Positions 8,342 to 15,360 of a stretch of 22,367 bases of DNA are shown here, piece after piece. Each line of letters begins with the position of its first letter. The stretch's first letter is position 1. The notes beneath the pieces are model-generated. The model did no database searches. It saw only the letters and a program-made list of their open reading frames with translations, and was not told the origin of the DNA. The stretch comes from a virus, in IMG/VR virus record IMGVR_UViG_3300037225_001107, positions 1-22,367 of that record. One strand, 5' to 3'. A program made the translations under genes and the position numbers.

Positions 8342-9037
8342 TTATACCTCAATACCAAAATACTTTTTTAAAACATCTTTTGCTGTTCCCCAATATGGAA
8401 GTTCAAAACAACGATCACCGCCAAGTCCCTTTCTTGTTCCAAGACCCGCAAAACCTAATGCTTCAGGATGAGAAAACATAACAGTTGGTTCTGGAGATTC
8501 AAATATTACAACAGGTCTTCTTGTAATATTCATCCATTTCTCATATTTTCCAAATTCAGCAAAATGATGTAATGGTATTTGACTTTCATCTGGATATCTG
8601 GCAAATCGCTCCTCAGATGTTTCAATTATTAAATCTTTAGGAGCAATACAATTACTTAAAACAATTCTATGTTTATTTGAAAATACAGGAGGCCTCGACC
8701 ATGTATAAAGTCCCCAGCGATTCCAATTATATGCAAACTCATTATCTTTAGGTCTGAAGCAAGTAAAATGACTTGGTGAGTAAAGACAATCATCTTCACA
8801 TAGGGCTACATATTTTGTTTTAACAGCTTTTGCGCCAATAAGAACTTGTCTATAAATATTAATTTGTGATCTTCCTATATTTCCAACACAAATATTTTCA
8901 CCAAAATTAATAGGTTTTTGAGAAACACTTATAAGCGGTATATCACCTTTTGCGATTAATAATTGATTTCTAATAGCTTCAGCTGAAAAACTATTGATAA
9001 AATTTGCAGTATAATAAACAATGGTAATATCATTCAT
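8342..9037 (-). CDS. Stand-alone GT-like protein of the YYT/KPI-FG domain family
   Basis: 231 residues. It shares with 9530-10180, and with the C-terminal half of the 5046-6665 protein, the pattern ITIVYYTAN (4-12), LISVSQKPINFGENICVG (35-52), IYRQVLIGAK (61-70), CEDDCLY (80-86, likely DxD-type metal site), FRPKDN, and a closing ELPYWGTAKD (212-221). The layout (N-terminal beta-alpha nucleotide site then an acidic EDD/EHD/ESD triad on a strand) is that of a compact GT-A fold, though I cannot name a CAZy family. Start ATG 9037 has only a weak AAGAG site. The gene lies 2 bases after the methyltransferase gene. It is likely a glycosyltransferase with unknown donor. Confidence 0.78.
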   Translation of the reverse strand: MNDITIVYYTANFINSFSAEAIRNQLLIAKGDIPLISVSQKPINFGENICVGNIGRSQINIYRQVLIGAKAVKTKYVALCEDDCLYSPSHFTCFRPKDNEFAYNWNRWGLYTWSRPPVFSNKHRIVLSNCIAPKDLIIETSEERFARYPDESQIPLHHFAEFGKYEKWMNITRRPVVIFESPEPTVMFSHPEALGFAGLGTRKGLGGDRCFELPYWGTAKDVLKKYFGIEV

Positions 9038-9039
9038 AT

Positions 9040-9540
9040 TTAACTCTTATAAAAAACTTCAGTATTTTCGAAATTACTTAAAATTGCTGATGGGCCTTTT
9101 CTTGTAACGGGATGGATATAAATATATTTAAATAATGGATAAATTTCCTTATAATGATAGGCATAATCTTCTTTCCACCACGCATCATGAAGAATAATAA
9201 AACGAGCACAATCTTTTACTTTTAATGCTAAATCTTTTCTTTTTTCAGCAGGATGATTATCTATAAAAGCTATATCCCATTTTTTATCTGATATTGGTAT
9301 TTCATCCCAATTAGTGACAAAATTTACTTCATGAAAATCAGAACGATATTGTGTACTAAGATTAAAATATTTTTCTTCGCTATCATATGATACAAGTGTC
9401 CTTTTTTTATCAAAACATGCCCAATGCAGATATGGAGTACTATACAAACCAGTTCCTAATTCAAGTATTGGACCGCTTGTTTTGTTTGTTAAATTAATCA
9501 GAACAGGCATATGTGTACCCCAGGCCATATTAAATCTCAT
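9040..9540 (-). CDS. Small class I SAM-dependent methyltransferase-like protein
   Basis: 166 residues. Motif I is GPILELGTGLYST (23-35), followed by an acidic residue ending the next strand (SYDSEEKYFN, 51-60) and WDIAFIDNHPAEKR (88-101), an alignment typical of Rossmann-fold methyltransferases with a post-motif Asp. FIILHDAWW (114-122) is the later strand. It is shorter than most small-molecule methyltransferases (about 200-250 residues). The first ATG, 9540, overlaps the upstream GT-like gene by 11 bases with GGGGA ahead of it; an alternative ATG at 9528 would remove four residues. In this cluster a role in methylating a sugar is plausible, but the substrate is unknown. Confidence 0.78.
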   Translation of the reverse strand: MRFNMAWGTHMPVLINLTNKTSGPILELGTGLYSTPYLHWACFDKKRTLVSYDSEEKYFNLSTQYRSDFHEVNFVTNWDEIPISDKKWDIAFIDNHPAEKRKDLALKVKDCARFIILHDAWWKEDYAYHYKEIYPLFKYIYIHPVTRKGPSAILSNFENTEVFYKS

Positions 9541-10180
9541 TGTTTCCCCACAATCTATTTCTAAGGTCAGTAGCAGTTCCCCAATATGGGAGCGTATCTG
9601 TCGATATATTATATGTGCTGGTTCTATTTCTTAAACTATGTCCTGTTTTTATAGTAATAACTGGATTTTGTGCAACCCAATTAAATAAATCAAAAGTATG
9701 AAACGCTTCTGCCCTTATTTTATTTGTTTCAAGTAATTTTAATAACTTTTCCAGAGATTTAATCCAAAATGCTGTTCCACAACACTGGGCACCTTCTGTA
9801 TATTGTTTTTTCCAAAACAAATTTTTGTGAAAATTTCCAACCCATCCCCAGAATACCCATACATTCTTATATCTGTATACGTTATCATTTGTTGGAGGAA
9901 TAAATGAAAAATATTCTGGAGGATATAAAACATCGGATTCTGCTGCATGAGCAAATTCTGTTTTAACTTCTTTTAATCCAATAAGTAATTGTTTAAATGC
10001 TGACATATCACAATAAGGTATTTCACCTACACATATATTCGTTCCAAAATCAATAGGTTTTCTTGATACTGAAATAAGTGATAGCTCACCCTTATTTTTC
10101 CAAATTTCATCTCTTATCTTTTTTTCAAATTGTTCATTTTCAGTATTAGAAGTATAATAAACCACTGTTGATTGTATCAT
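9530..10180 (-). CDS. Stand-alone GT-like protein of the YYT/KPI-FG domain family, second copy
   Basis: 216 residues from ATG 10180, which makes an ATGA overlap with the upstream methyltransferase; the frame extends to 10228 but those 16 residues do not match the paralogue, whose homology begins exactly here (IQSTVVYYTSN versus NDITIVYYTAN). Shared positions are LISVSRKPIDFGTNICVG (35-52), FKQLLIGLK (62-70), AESDVLYPPEYF (80-91) and a closing LPYWGTATDLRN (197-208). ESD (81-83) replaces the EDD of the sister protein, consistent with a GT-A metal site. The middle section (100-180) is divergent, with several aromatic residues and a CC pair at 133-134. Tandem duplication followed by divergence is likely. 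It is probably a glycosyltransferase; acceptor and donor are unknown. Confidence 0.78.
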   Translation of the reverse strand: MIQSTVVYYTSNTENEQFEKKIRDEIWKNKGELSLISVSRKPIDFGTNICVGEIPYCDMSAFKQLLIGLKEVKTEFAHAAESDVLYPPEYFSFIPPTNDNVYRYKNVWVFWGWVGNFHKNLFWKKQYTEGAQCCGTAFWIKSLEKLLKLLETNKIRAEAFHTFDLFNWVAQNPVITIKTGHSLRNRTSTYNISTDTLPYWGTATDLRNRLWGNNEI

Positions 10181-10782
10181 TGTTTTACCCAAAAGAATGA
10201 TTTGGAACGTTCTGATGTCACAAACCAAGGTTTAATAAAATATGCATCAGTATAAGCATTAATTACTTGAAATACATGGTTATTAACCTGAGTTCCCTCT
10301 TTATGATAATCATGTCCTGATATTATTCCGCCAACTCTTACTTTTTTAGACCATTCACATAAATCATTTGTAAAATTTTGAAAGGTATGATTTGCATCGA
10401 TATAAATATAATCAAGTGATTCATCTTTAAATGTTTTGACTATATCAAGACTGAATTCCCTCATTATTATGCAGTCATATTTAGATAAAAGTCTTTCTTT
10501 TGTTGCTTCAAAAAATCTGTTAAGTTTTTCCTGATTAACATGGTCACGATATCCATGATAAGCTTTCCATGGATCAATAGCAAAATGTTTAACATGGGGA
10601 TTGTTTTGACATAAAGATTCCGAAAAAGCACCTTGTTCAACACCTATCTCTGCTCCAATTTTAAGATTAAGTTCACAAAACAATTCAGAAAAATTTTCAC
10701 GATCAATTGAAAGCTGTATTGGCATTTCTCCAGAATAATTCAATTTATCATATTTTCCTAAAATTTTTTCTACAGTATCCAT
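10177..10782 (-). CDS. Class I SAM-dependent methyltransferase (Methyltransf_24-like)
   Basis: 201 residues with AAGGGA upstream of ATG 10782. Motif I is IGAEIGVEQGAFSE (42-55), then FAIDPW (67-72) as the acidic ribose-binding position, and YIYIDANHTFQNFTNDLCEW (125-144) followed by VRVGGIISGHDYH (148-160). This last block is typical of the Methyltransf_24-type families that include sugar and macrolide-glycoside O-methyltransferases; D129 and H132 may be metal or catalytic residues as in metal-dependent members. It is placed between a GT2 gene (11 bases upstream) and a GT-like gene (4-base overlap), so O-methylation of a glycan is the natural guess. The acceptor is not determined. Confidence 0.85.
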   Translation of the reverse strand: MDTVEKILGKYDKLNYSGEMPIQLSIDRENFSELFCELNLKIGAEIGVEQGAFSESLCQNNPHVKHFAIDPWKAYHGYRDHVNQEKLNRFFEATKERLLSKYDCIIMREFSLDIVKTFKDESLDYIYIDANHTFQNFTNDLCEWSKKVRVGGIISGHDYHKEGTQVNNHVFQVINAYTDAYFIKPWFVTSERSKSFFWVKQ

Positions 10783-10793
10783 GATAGCATCCC

Positions 10794-11519
10794 TTAAATT
10801 GGTTGAATGTTACTCCACGCTCCATTATGATAAACAAGTCCATGCATTATTTTCATTCCTCTATGTTTTCCAATTTCATTCAGTTGTTGTTCTGATAAAC
10901 GAACTGCATCTTGAATATTATCATATTTTTCTTTATAATATTTTTGCCTTATATCATATCCATGAGATATGTGTGTTATTTGATTTGCTGTTAAACATTT
11001 AATTTGAGTATAACCAAATTCTTGGGCTCTTGTAAAAAAATTTGAATCCTCTAATCCATATGATTTTTTTTCTTCTATATATCCACCAGTTTCCATCCAC
11101 ATTTTCTTTTGAAATATGCATGTACCATATAATCCCCTGAGTTTATGAGGGGCCCCCTTCCATTTATCTGATCTTATATAAAATTCTTTACTTGGAAGCG
11201 GTTTGATAGAATCAAAACATGGATAGTTTATTTTAATATCACAACCAGTGATAAAAACAAAATCTGTATCTGAAAATCTTGTCCCTATATTAAATACTCT
11301 TCCTGGATCCCAGTATTGTTGATTAGGAATTCGTGCAACATATACTCTACTGTCATTTATACTGTTTATTAATGGAATAATATCTTCTTCAGAATTCCAA
11401 TCAACTATTACTATTTTATCGATTTCCTTTAATTTAACCCATGTTGGAAGAGATTGCGAAAGATAAATTAGACGATTCATAACACCAGTTACTATACCAA
11501 TTTTACTTCCATTAATCAT
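10794..11519 (-). CDS. Family 2-type glycosyltransferase with galactosyltransferase-like C-terminal motif
   Basis: 241 residues; ATG 11519 overlaps the previous GT stop as ATGA. SKIGIVTGVMNRLIYLSQSL (5-24) is the N-terminal strand/helix, IVIVDWNSEEDI (36-47) the nucleotide-binding strand, FVFITGCDIKI (87-97) the likely metal site, and GGYIEEKKSYGLEDSNFFTR (145-164) the catalytic region, resembling the GxGxED/GGxDxDxxxR end of galactosyl/N-acetylgalactosaminyl-transferases (Glyco_transf_7C type). It then carries a His-containing strand (THISHGYD). No transmembrane helix is seen. It likely transfers a hexose or hexosamine; donor specificity is uncertain. Confidence 0.85.
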   Translation of the reverse strand: MINGSKIGIVTGVMNRLIYLSQSLPTWVKLKEIDKIVIVDWNSEEDIIPLINSINDSRVYVARIPNQQYWDPGRVFNIGTRFSDTDFVFITGCDIKINYPCFDSIKPLPSKEFYIRSDKWKGAPHKLRGLYGTCIFQKKMWMETGGYIEEKKSYGLEDSNFFTRAQEFGYTQIKCLTANQITHISHGYDIRQKYYKEKYDNIQDAVRLSEQQLNEIGKHRGMKIMHGLVYHNGAWSNIQPI

Positions 11520-12379
11520 TTTGGCTTACGCAGCTCCTTCCAATTCTCAGGCCACGTTGGAACAGGCCAGAATTTATCAATTAACCATTCTATATCTTTA
11601 GTTCTTCCTGGCCATTTATTATTCATCCAATAATCAGCTGAAAAAATTGCACCATCAACCATTTTTTGTTTCGAGATATAATATCCTCTGCCATACTTTT
11701 TACCTTTATGAAGATGGGCATACCATGTGTTTTTATTGCATATAACTCTACCTCCAGAAAGCCATGTTCTATTACATATTTCCTGAGCTTCCTGTACAAA
11801 ATTTCCATATCCTTCGCAAGTCATTCCTCCGAATTTCCAGAAATATTCTTTATGCATAAACCAGCAAGAGCCTTGAGACGACATCTCATCAAGTATCGGA
11901 GTATCAATATTTTTAGCGGCACGTTCTTTCCATACATCTCCATGCATACCGATTTCTTCTGGTTTTAAATAAGGATATGTTAAATAATGAGCATCAACGG
12001 GTGGCCTTCCAGTTTCAGCTATCTTCCATGCCTCGCCGTCCAAACTGTATCTACGAGGTATTGAAACCCAATCCACATCGCAATTGGAGGCCATCTTCTC
12101 ATCAAAGCCCTTATCAAGCATACAATGAGCATCAAGTTTCATTAAGTATTTTCCATTGGCAATTCTAGCAGCAGAATTAATTGCCGGCCTCATTCCTTGT
12201 GCGTCTGTAACATGGATAAGAGTTAAATTCTTAACATCTTTTAATGGGGGATTCGGCCAATAACCATCAAGGACTGCTATTACTTCAATATCTTTTGTGG
12301 CTTTTTCAAAGATATCATCAATAGTTTTTTGTAAGAAAATTTCATTCCTTGAAGGAATAATAACACTGGTCTGTACCAT
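11516..12379 (-). CDS. DxH-type family 2 glycosyltransferase (polypeptide-GalNAc-transferase-like motifs)
   Basis: 287 residues with AGGAGTT ahead of ATG 12379. TSVIIPSRNEIFLQKTI (4-20) and EVIAVLDGYWP (32-42) start a GT-A fold. The metal motif is KLDAHC (81-86). A later block has CWFMHKEYFWKFGG (172-185), an EAQEICNRTW stretch (197-206), SGG (208-210) and YAHLHKGK (220-227). The order DAHC, then bulky-aromatic/GG, then E..RxW..GG, then H, parallels the FLDAHC ... WGGEN.E.S.R.W.CGG ... H arrangement of polypeptide GalNAc-transferases. The protein is a clear paralogue of the N-terminal half of 5046-6665 (identical VIAVLDGYWP, matching WPG..K..WLI.KF.PVP.WP end) but has no Cys4 insertion and no fused domain. 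Acceptor and sugar are unknown. Confidence 0.88.
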   Translation of the reverse strand: MVQTSVIIPSRNEIFLQKTIDDIFEKATKDIEVIAVLDGYWPNPPLKDVKNLTLIHVTDAQGMRPAINSAARIANGKYLMKLDAHCMLDKGFDEKMASNCDVDWVSIPRRYSLDGEAWKIAETGRPPVDAHYLTYPYLKPEEIGMHGDVWKERAAKNIDTPILDEMSSQGSCWFMHKEYFWKFGGMTCEGYGNFVQEAQEICNRTWLSGGRVICNKNTWYAHLHKGKKYGRGYYISKQKMVDGAIFSADYWMNNKWPGRTKDIEWLIDKFWPVPTWPENWKELRKPK

Positions 12380-12390
12380 ACTATTAACTC

Positions 12391-13005
12391 CTAATTAGAT
12401 TTACGATTTTTCCAATATTGTAATTTAATTTTTTTCATTTTTTGAATAGATTTTATATTATGATGTTTTCCTAATCTAGCTTTTCTAATTTTATTTTTAG
12501 TTTTTTTAGAGAGATGTTTTCCATTATTAAAATCTCTTAATTTCTTTTTTGTTACTTCACTAAGATGTTTACCCCTCCAATAAGGAGTTTGATTTTTGTG
12601 TGATAAACTCATTTTAATTTTTGATTTTTTTGAATGATGTTTTCCAGAAATCCATGGTAATTGTCCTTTTTTACTATCACTAATTTTTTTTCGATGTTCT
12701 TCAGTAAAGGGGCCACTTTCTCCACCATCGGTAGAATTAACAACTATATATCCACAATTTTTATAAAAAGTAATCCAAGATTTTTCTTTATTTTCCCAAT
12801 CTTTTACATTACACTGTTCTAATATTTGAATATCAGGAACTAATTTGTTTATTAATAATGATTTAATCCAACAAGTTTTATATGTATGATTTTTATCTTT
12901 TAAATGTTGATAATATCTTAAATATGGATTATTACTTTTACCAATATAAATATGAAATTCTTGTTGTTTTTTAGGATCTATTAATGCGTAAATAAAAGTT
13001 TTCAT
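12391..13005 (-). CDS. GIY-YIG homing endonuclease with NUMOD3-type repeats
   Basis: 204 residues. The nuclease domain (1-95) shows FIYALID (4-10) and HIYIGKS (18-24) as the GIY and YIG strands, Arg30 in helix 1, a Glu in DWENKEKSW (69-77, candidates 71 and 74), and VVNSTDGGESG (88-98), the Asn/GG element usual in this family. From about residue 100 on, four to five Lys-rich repeats of the type TEEHRKKISDSKKG, SKKSKIKMSLSHK, SEVTKKKLRDFNNGKH, SKKTKNKIRKARLGKH are NUMOD3-like DNA-binding modules. The start forms an ATGA overlap with the stop of the Ig-like gene. The gene is very A/T-rich and not inside an intron, so it looks like a free-standing homing endonuclease between virion genes. It cuts DNA; the target site is unknown. 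Confidence 0.93.
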   Translation of the reverse strand: MKTFIYALIDPKKQQEFHIYIGKSNNPYLRYYQHLKDKNHTYKTCWIKSLLINKLVPDIQILEQCNVKDWENKEKSWITFYKNCGYIVVNSTDGGESGPFTEEHRKKISDSKKGQLPWISGKHHSKKSKIKMSLSHKNQTPYWRGKHLSEVTKKKLRDFNNGKHLSKKTKNKIRKARLGKHHNIKSIQKMKKIKLQYWKNRKSN

Positions 13006-14762
13006 TCTAAACCTGGCACATTAATATTATACTGAATATCAGAAGAATTTAATTCTTTAAGCCATAATATTTGACTTATAACATAATTTTGTTTAGAATA
13101 TATATGATGATTTTCGCTTAATTTAGGTAGTTTTGTTACGTTTACTTTTAAAACTATATAACGTTTTCTTGTATCTTTATTTATAATTATATCTTTATTT
13201 CTTATTAATGGATAATTTGATATTCTTGCTTGAAGAGTTACTGTTAAATCTTCAGATGTTTCTTCAAGTTTTGATTGTTTAGGATCAGCATCATAAGCCA
13301 TTTGTACAAGAATGGCGCTATAATATCCATCAGCAAAACCACTACCATGACAAGTATTGCAAACTGTCTTAATTCTTTGCTGTCTAAAAGTACTCCAACA
13401 TTCTGGACAGTGTGCTCCTGTAACTTTCTTTTTTACTATATATGATGGCTCCCCATCATAATATTCATATAATAATGATTCGGCATATCGCATTGTATCA
13501 TGTAATCCATTAAAATTTTCTCCTATAAATTGCATTTCAGAAAATTTATAAGCATTAGAATCGGCTTTAGCAATTAATTCAATTTTATAATAATGGTCTT
13601 GACTGAAATCATATTGAATTTCTGTATGTGTATACGATAATGGGCCTATGGCTCCATCGATTAAAACACCTAAATCAACAAATCCAAATTCTGGATTTCT
13701 ACTATACCATATTCTGAAATTGTAATCATCAACTACTTCAGTTGGAATTGTTGGATCAGGAATTATATTCCATTCAAGATAATGAGAATTCTCTATAGTT
13801 TTAATTACCTCTAATTCAGAAAAACAAATCTTACTAGTTAATGTACTTGGCGGAAGTGTTGTCGTTGTAACAGGCGGATATCTTGTCGTAGTAGCTTCTG
13901 CTGGTTGAGGAGCCGCTGTTGTACTTGTAGAAGTAGTTGTAGTTGTTGAGGTCGTTGTGGTTGTCGTAGTAGTTGTAGGATATCCATAAACCAATAAATA
14001 AACATAACCTGCTAATACAGATTTCCAATCAGTTCTATCAGTAGAATTCATATCATCTGTTACAATGCAATAATAATCTCCAACATCATTTTCTCCACAT
14101 GAATTTATAACGTATGTATTATTTGGGCCTGATTGAATAGGGTCATCATAATCATCAGTTAATTTATAAAAATCATAAGTTAATGTACCAACCACACCAG
14201 TAGTATAAACTATTATTGTAGCAGTTGCTTGATATGGGAGCTGTATAGATTGAAGCCCATTAATTTCTATATATGCTGTTAAATAATCAGTGGGAGCGCG
14301 AGTAGTAGTTGTGGTCGTAGTCGGCGCTGGTGTAGTAGTGGTTGTCGGTTCTGGAGTCGTGCTGGTTGACGGCGCTATCGTAGTAGTCGTAGTTGGTGCC
14401 GGCGTGGTTGTGGTAGTAGGTCCAGTTGTAGTAGGAACCGGCGTTGTGCTGGTTGTTGTCGTAGTACTTAAAACATGAAGTGTAACATTGCTCGACACAT
14501 CTGGCCCATCTGTATCTGAAATTTCACACCAATATTCTCCATTATTTTCTAATGTACACGAAGGAATAATGTAATTGCCATTATGATCTCCTTCGCCTAA
14601 ATAAGATGGGCTGTTTTCATCTAGTTCATTTTCTTTCCACCAATCATATCGCATTCCACCTATATTACTATGAACTACGACAGTAATAGTTGCTTGTTCT
14701 CCAACTAATACTGTAGCCGCCATTTGACCATTAACAAGTATTGAACTAATGCTTACAGTCAT
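13002..14762 (-). CDS. Virion protein with two Ig-like domains, Thr-rich linkers and a C-terminal Cys4 domain
   Basis: 586 residues with AAAGGA before ATG 14762. Ig-like domain 1 (1-98) ends with NNGEYWCEISD, domain 2 (158-260) with DVGDYYCIVTDD, both the D/N-x-G-x-Y-x-C signature of phage Ig-like folds. They are separated by linkers of nearly pure Thr with PAP, PEP and PVP (99-158 and 262-308). The C-terminal part (310-586) is different: a beta-rich segment, then CPEC (452-455) and CNTC (468-471), CxxC-12-CxxC, with HGSGFADGYYSAI, a DnaJ-like or zinc-ribbon motif, then beta-strands to the end. Such a Cys4 block within a phage structural protein suggests a neck, connector or baseplate component fused to surface-displayed Ig/Thr modules. 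The fusion direction is inferred. Ig domains in phages commonly bind surface glycans; that role is not proved here. Confidence 0.85.
   Translation of the reverse strand: MTVSISSILVNGQMAATVLVGEQATITVVVHSNIGGMRYDWWKENELDENSPSYLGEGDHNGNYIIPSCTLENNGEYWCEISDTDGPDVSSNVTLHVLSTTTTTSTTPVPTTTGPTTTTTPAPTTTTTIAPSTSTTPEPTTTTTPAPTTTTTTTRAPTDYLTAYIEINGLQSIQLPYQATATIIVYTTGVVGTLTYDFYKLTDDYDDPIQSGPNNTYVINSCGENDVGDYYCIVTDDMNSTDRTDWKSVLAGYVYLLVYGYPTTTTTTTTTSTTTTTSTSTTAAPQPAEATTTRYPPVTTTTLPPSTLTSKICFSELEVIKTIENSHYLEWNIIPDPTIPTEVVDDYNFRIWYSRNPEFGFVDLGVLIDGAIGPLSYTHTEIQYDFSQDHYYKIELIAKADSNAYKFSEMQFIGENFNGLHDTMRYAESLLYEYYDGEPSYIVKKKVTGAHCPECWSTFRQQRIKTVCNTCHGSGFADGYYSAILVQMAYDADPKQSKLEETSEDLTVTLQARISNYPLIRNKDIIINKDTRKRYIVLKVNVTKLPKLSENHHIYSKQNYVISQILWLKELNSSDIQYNINVPGLE
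13839..13979 (-). repeat. Second Thr-rich (mucin-like) linker of the Ig-like protein
   Basis: The codons are ACT/ACA/ACG/ACC runs with Pro and Ala (residues about 262-308), appearing on the plus strand as gtagttgtagttgttg-like runs. It joins Ig-like domain 2 to the C-terminal Cys4-containing part. Poly-Thr linkers recur in several other genes of the window. Confidence 0.85.
14289..14468 (-). repeat. First Thr-rich (mucin-like) linker of the Ig-like protein
   Basis: Residues about 99-158 are roughly 60 residues made mainly of Thr with spaced PVP, PAP and PEP motifs, repeated about every 12-15 residues. The DNA is a GTAGT/GTTGT-type imperfect tandem repeat on the plus strand. It separates the two Ig-like domains. 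Confidence 0.88.
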
Positions 14763-14775
14763 AAAATTCCTTTAG

Positions 14776-15348
14776 TTATCCATTATATACATTATAACTT
14801 TTTCCGCCATCTATAGTATATAAGTATGGCGATTTAGGATCAATATTGCATATATCTTTAGAAAAAAATGTACTTTTATTATTTGAAAGATGAACCCATT
14901 CTGTTTTTTTTATAGGGTCTTTCTCATGTATTACCTGCCCAAAATTAGTTATTCCAATCTTATTAAGATTAACAGCAGCATTAAAAAAATCATTAATAAT
15001 TATTGTTGGGATTGTATCAGCAGCCCCAACAGCAAACATATAAAAGGGGCCAAATTGTTTATAGTTATCTGGCTGTTGAATTGGGTCAACTGGAACAATA
15101 TTTCCACAAAAATGATCTGATTTAGGAGAAGGATTATATCCTTCTTTAACCAATCTATTATAATCAGACGCTTCTCTTACTCCACTTGAAAAAGTAACGT
15201 GACCACCAACTCTATCTATTACAATTTGAATATTTTTAGCAAGATTTCTAATCATTAATTCTTGTAATGGAAAGGCGGGTTTCCATGTATCAGGAGTTCC
15301 GAATGGTCTTAATTCTTTATAACTTATATTATTAGTCAAATCGCCCAT
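14776..15348 (-). CDS. M15-type (D-Ala-D-Ala carboxypeptidase-like) zinc peptidase, putative lysin or tail peptidase
   Basis: 190 residues, GGAGG upstream of ATG 15348. The M15 signatures appear in order: SSGVREASDYNRLV (54-67, the SGxR...N motif), SDHFCGN (77-83, first zinc His79), VGAAD (107-111, zinc Asp111) and EWVHLSN (150-156, catalytic Glu150, zinc His153). In usual members the His and Asp are 7 residues apart (HxxGxAAD); here they are 32 apart, with a Pro/Gln/aromatic insertion of about 25 residues (NIVPVDPIQQPDNY and on). No signal peptide is seen. M15 enzymes cleave peptidoglycan peptides; in a structural cluster this could be an endolysin or a virion-associated peptidase. Activity depends on whether the insertion folds out of the site. 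Confidence 0.8.
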   Translation of the reverse strand: MGDLTNNISYKELRPFGTPDTWKPAFPLQELMIRNLAKNIQIVIDRVGGHVTFSSGVREASDYNRLVKEGYNPSPKSDHFCGNIVPVDPIQQPDNYKQFGPFYMFAVGAADTIPTIIINDFFNAAVNLNKIGITNFGQVIHEKDPIKKTEWVHLSNNKSTFFSKDICNIDPKSPYLYTIDGGKSYNVYNG

Positions 15349-15360
15349 TAACTACCTCCA

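Noticed and set aside
8339-8346. TATAAATA on the minus strand, the T4 late-promoter box
   Set aside because: It lies between the ribosome site and start of the DUF616-type gene, too close to the ATG to give a leader with that ribosome site; chance in AT-rich DNA.
10181-10228. Upstream extension of the GT-like gene (16 more codons)
   Set aside because: Homology with the paralogue begins at the ATG at 10180, and that ATG forms an ATGA overlap with the preceding stop; the extension overlaps the methyltransferase by 52 bases.
12391-13005. Group I intron around the homing endonuclease
   Set aside because: Neighbouring genes are complete on both sides and no interrupted coding sequence is visible, so a free-standing endonuclease is simpler.
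13839-14468. CRISPR array suggested by repeated short words
   Set aside because: The repeats are in-frame Thr/Pro codons without constant-length unique spacers; this is a protein linker.
14290-14478. Plus-strand Val/Gly-rich frame resembling a membrane helix
   Set aside because: It is the antisense of the Thr-rich linker (ACN codons read as GTN); not a gene.
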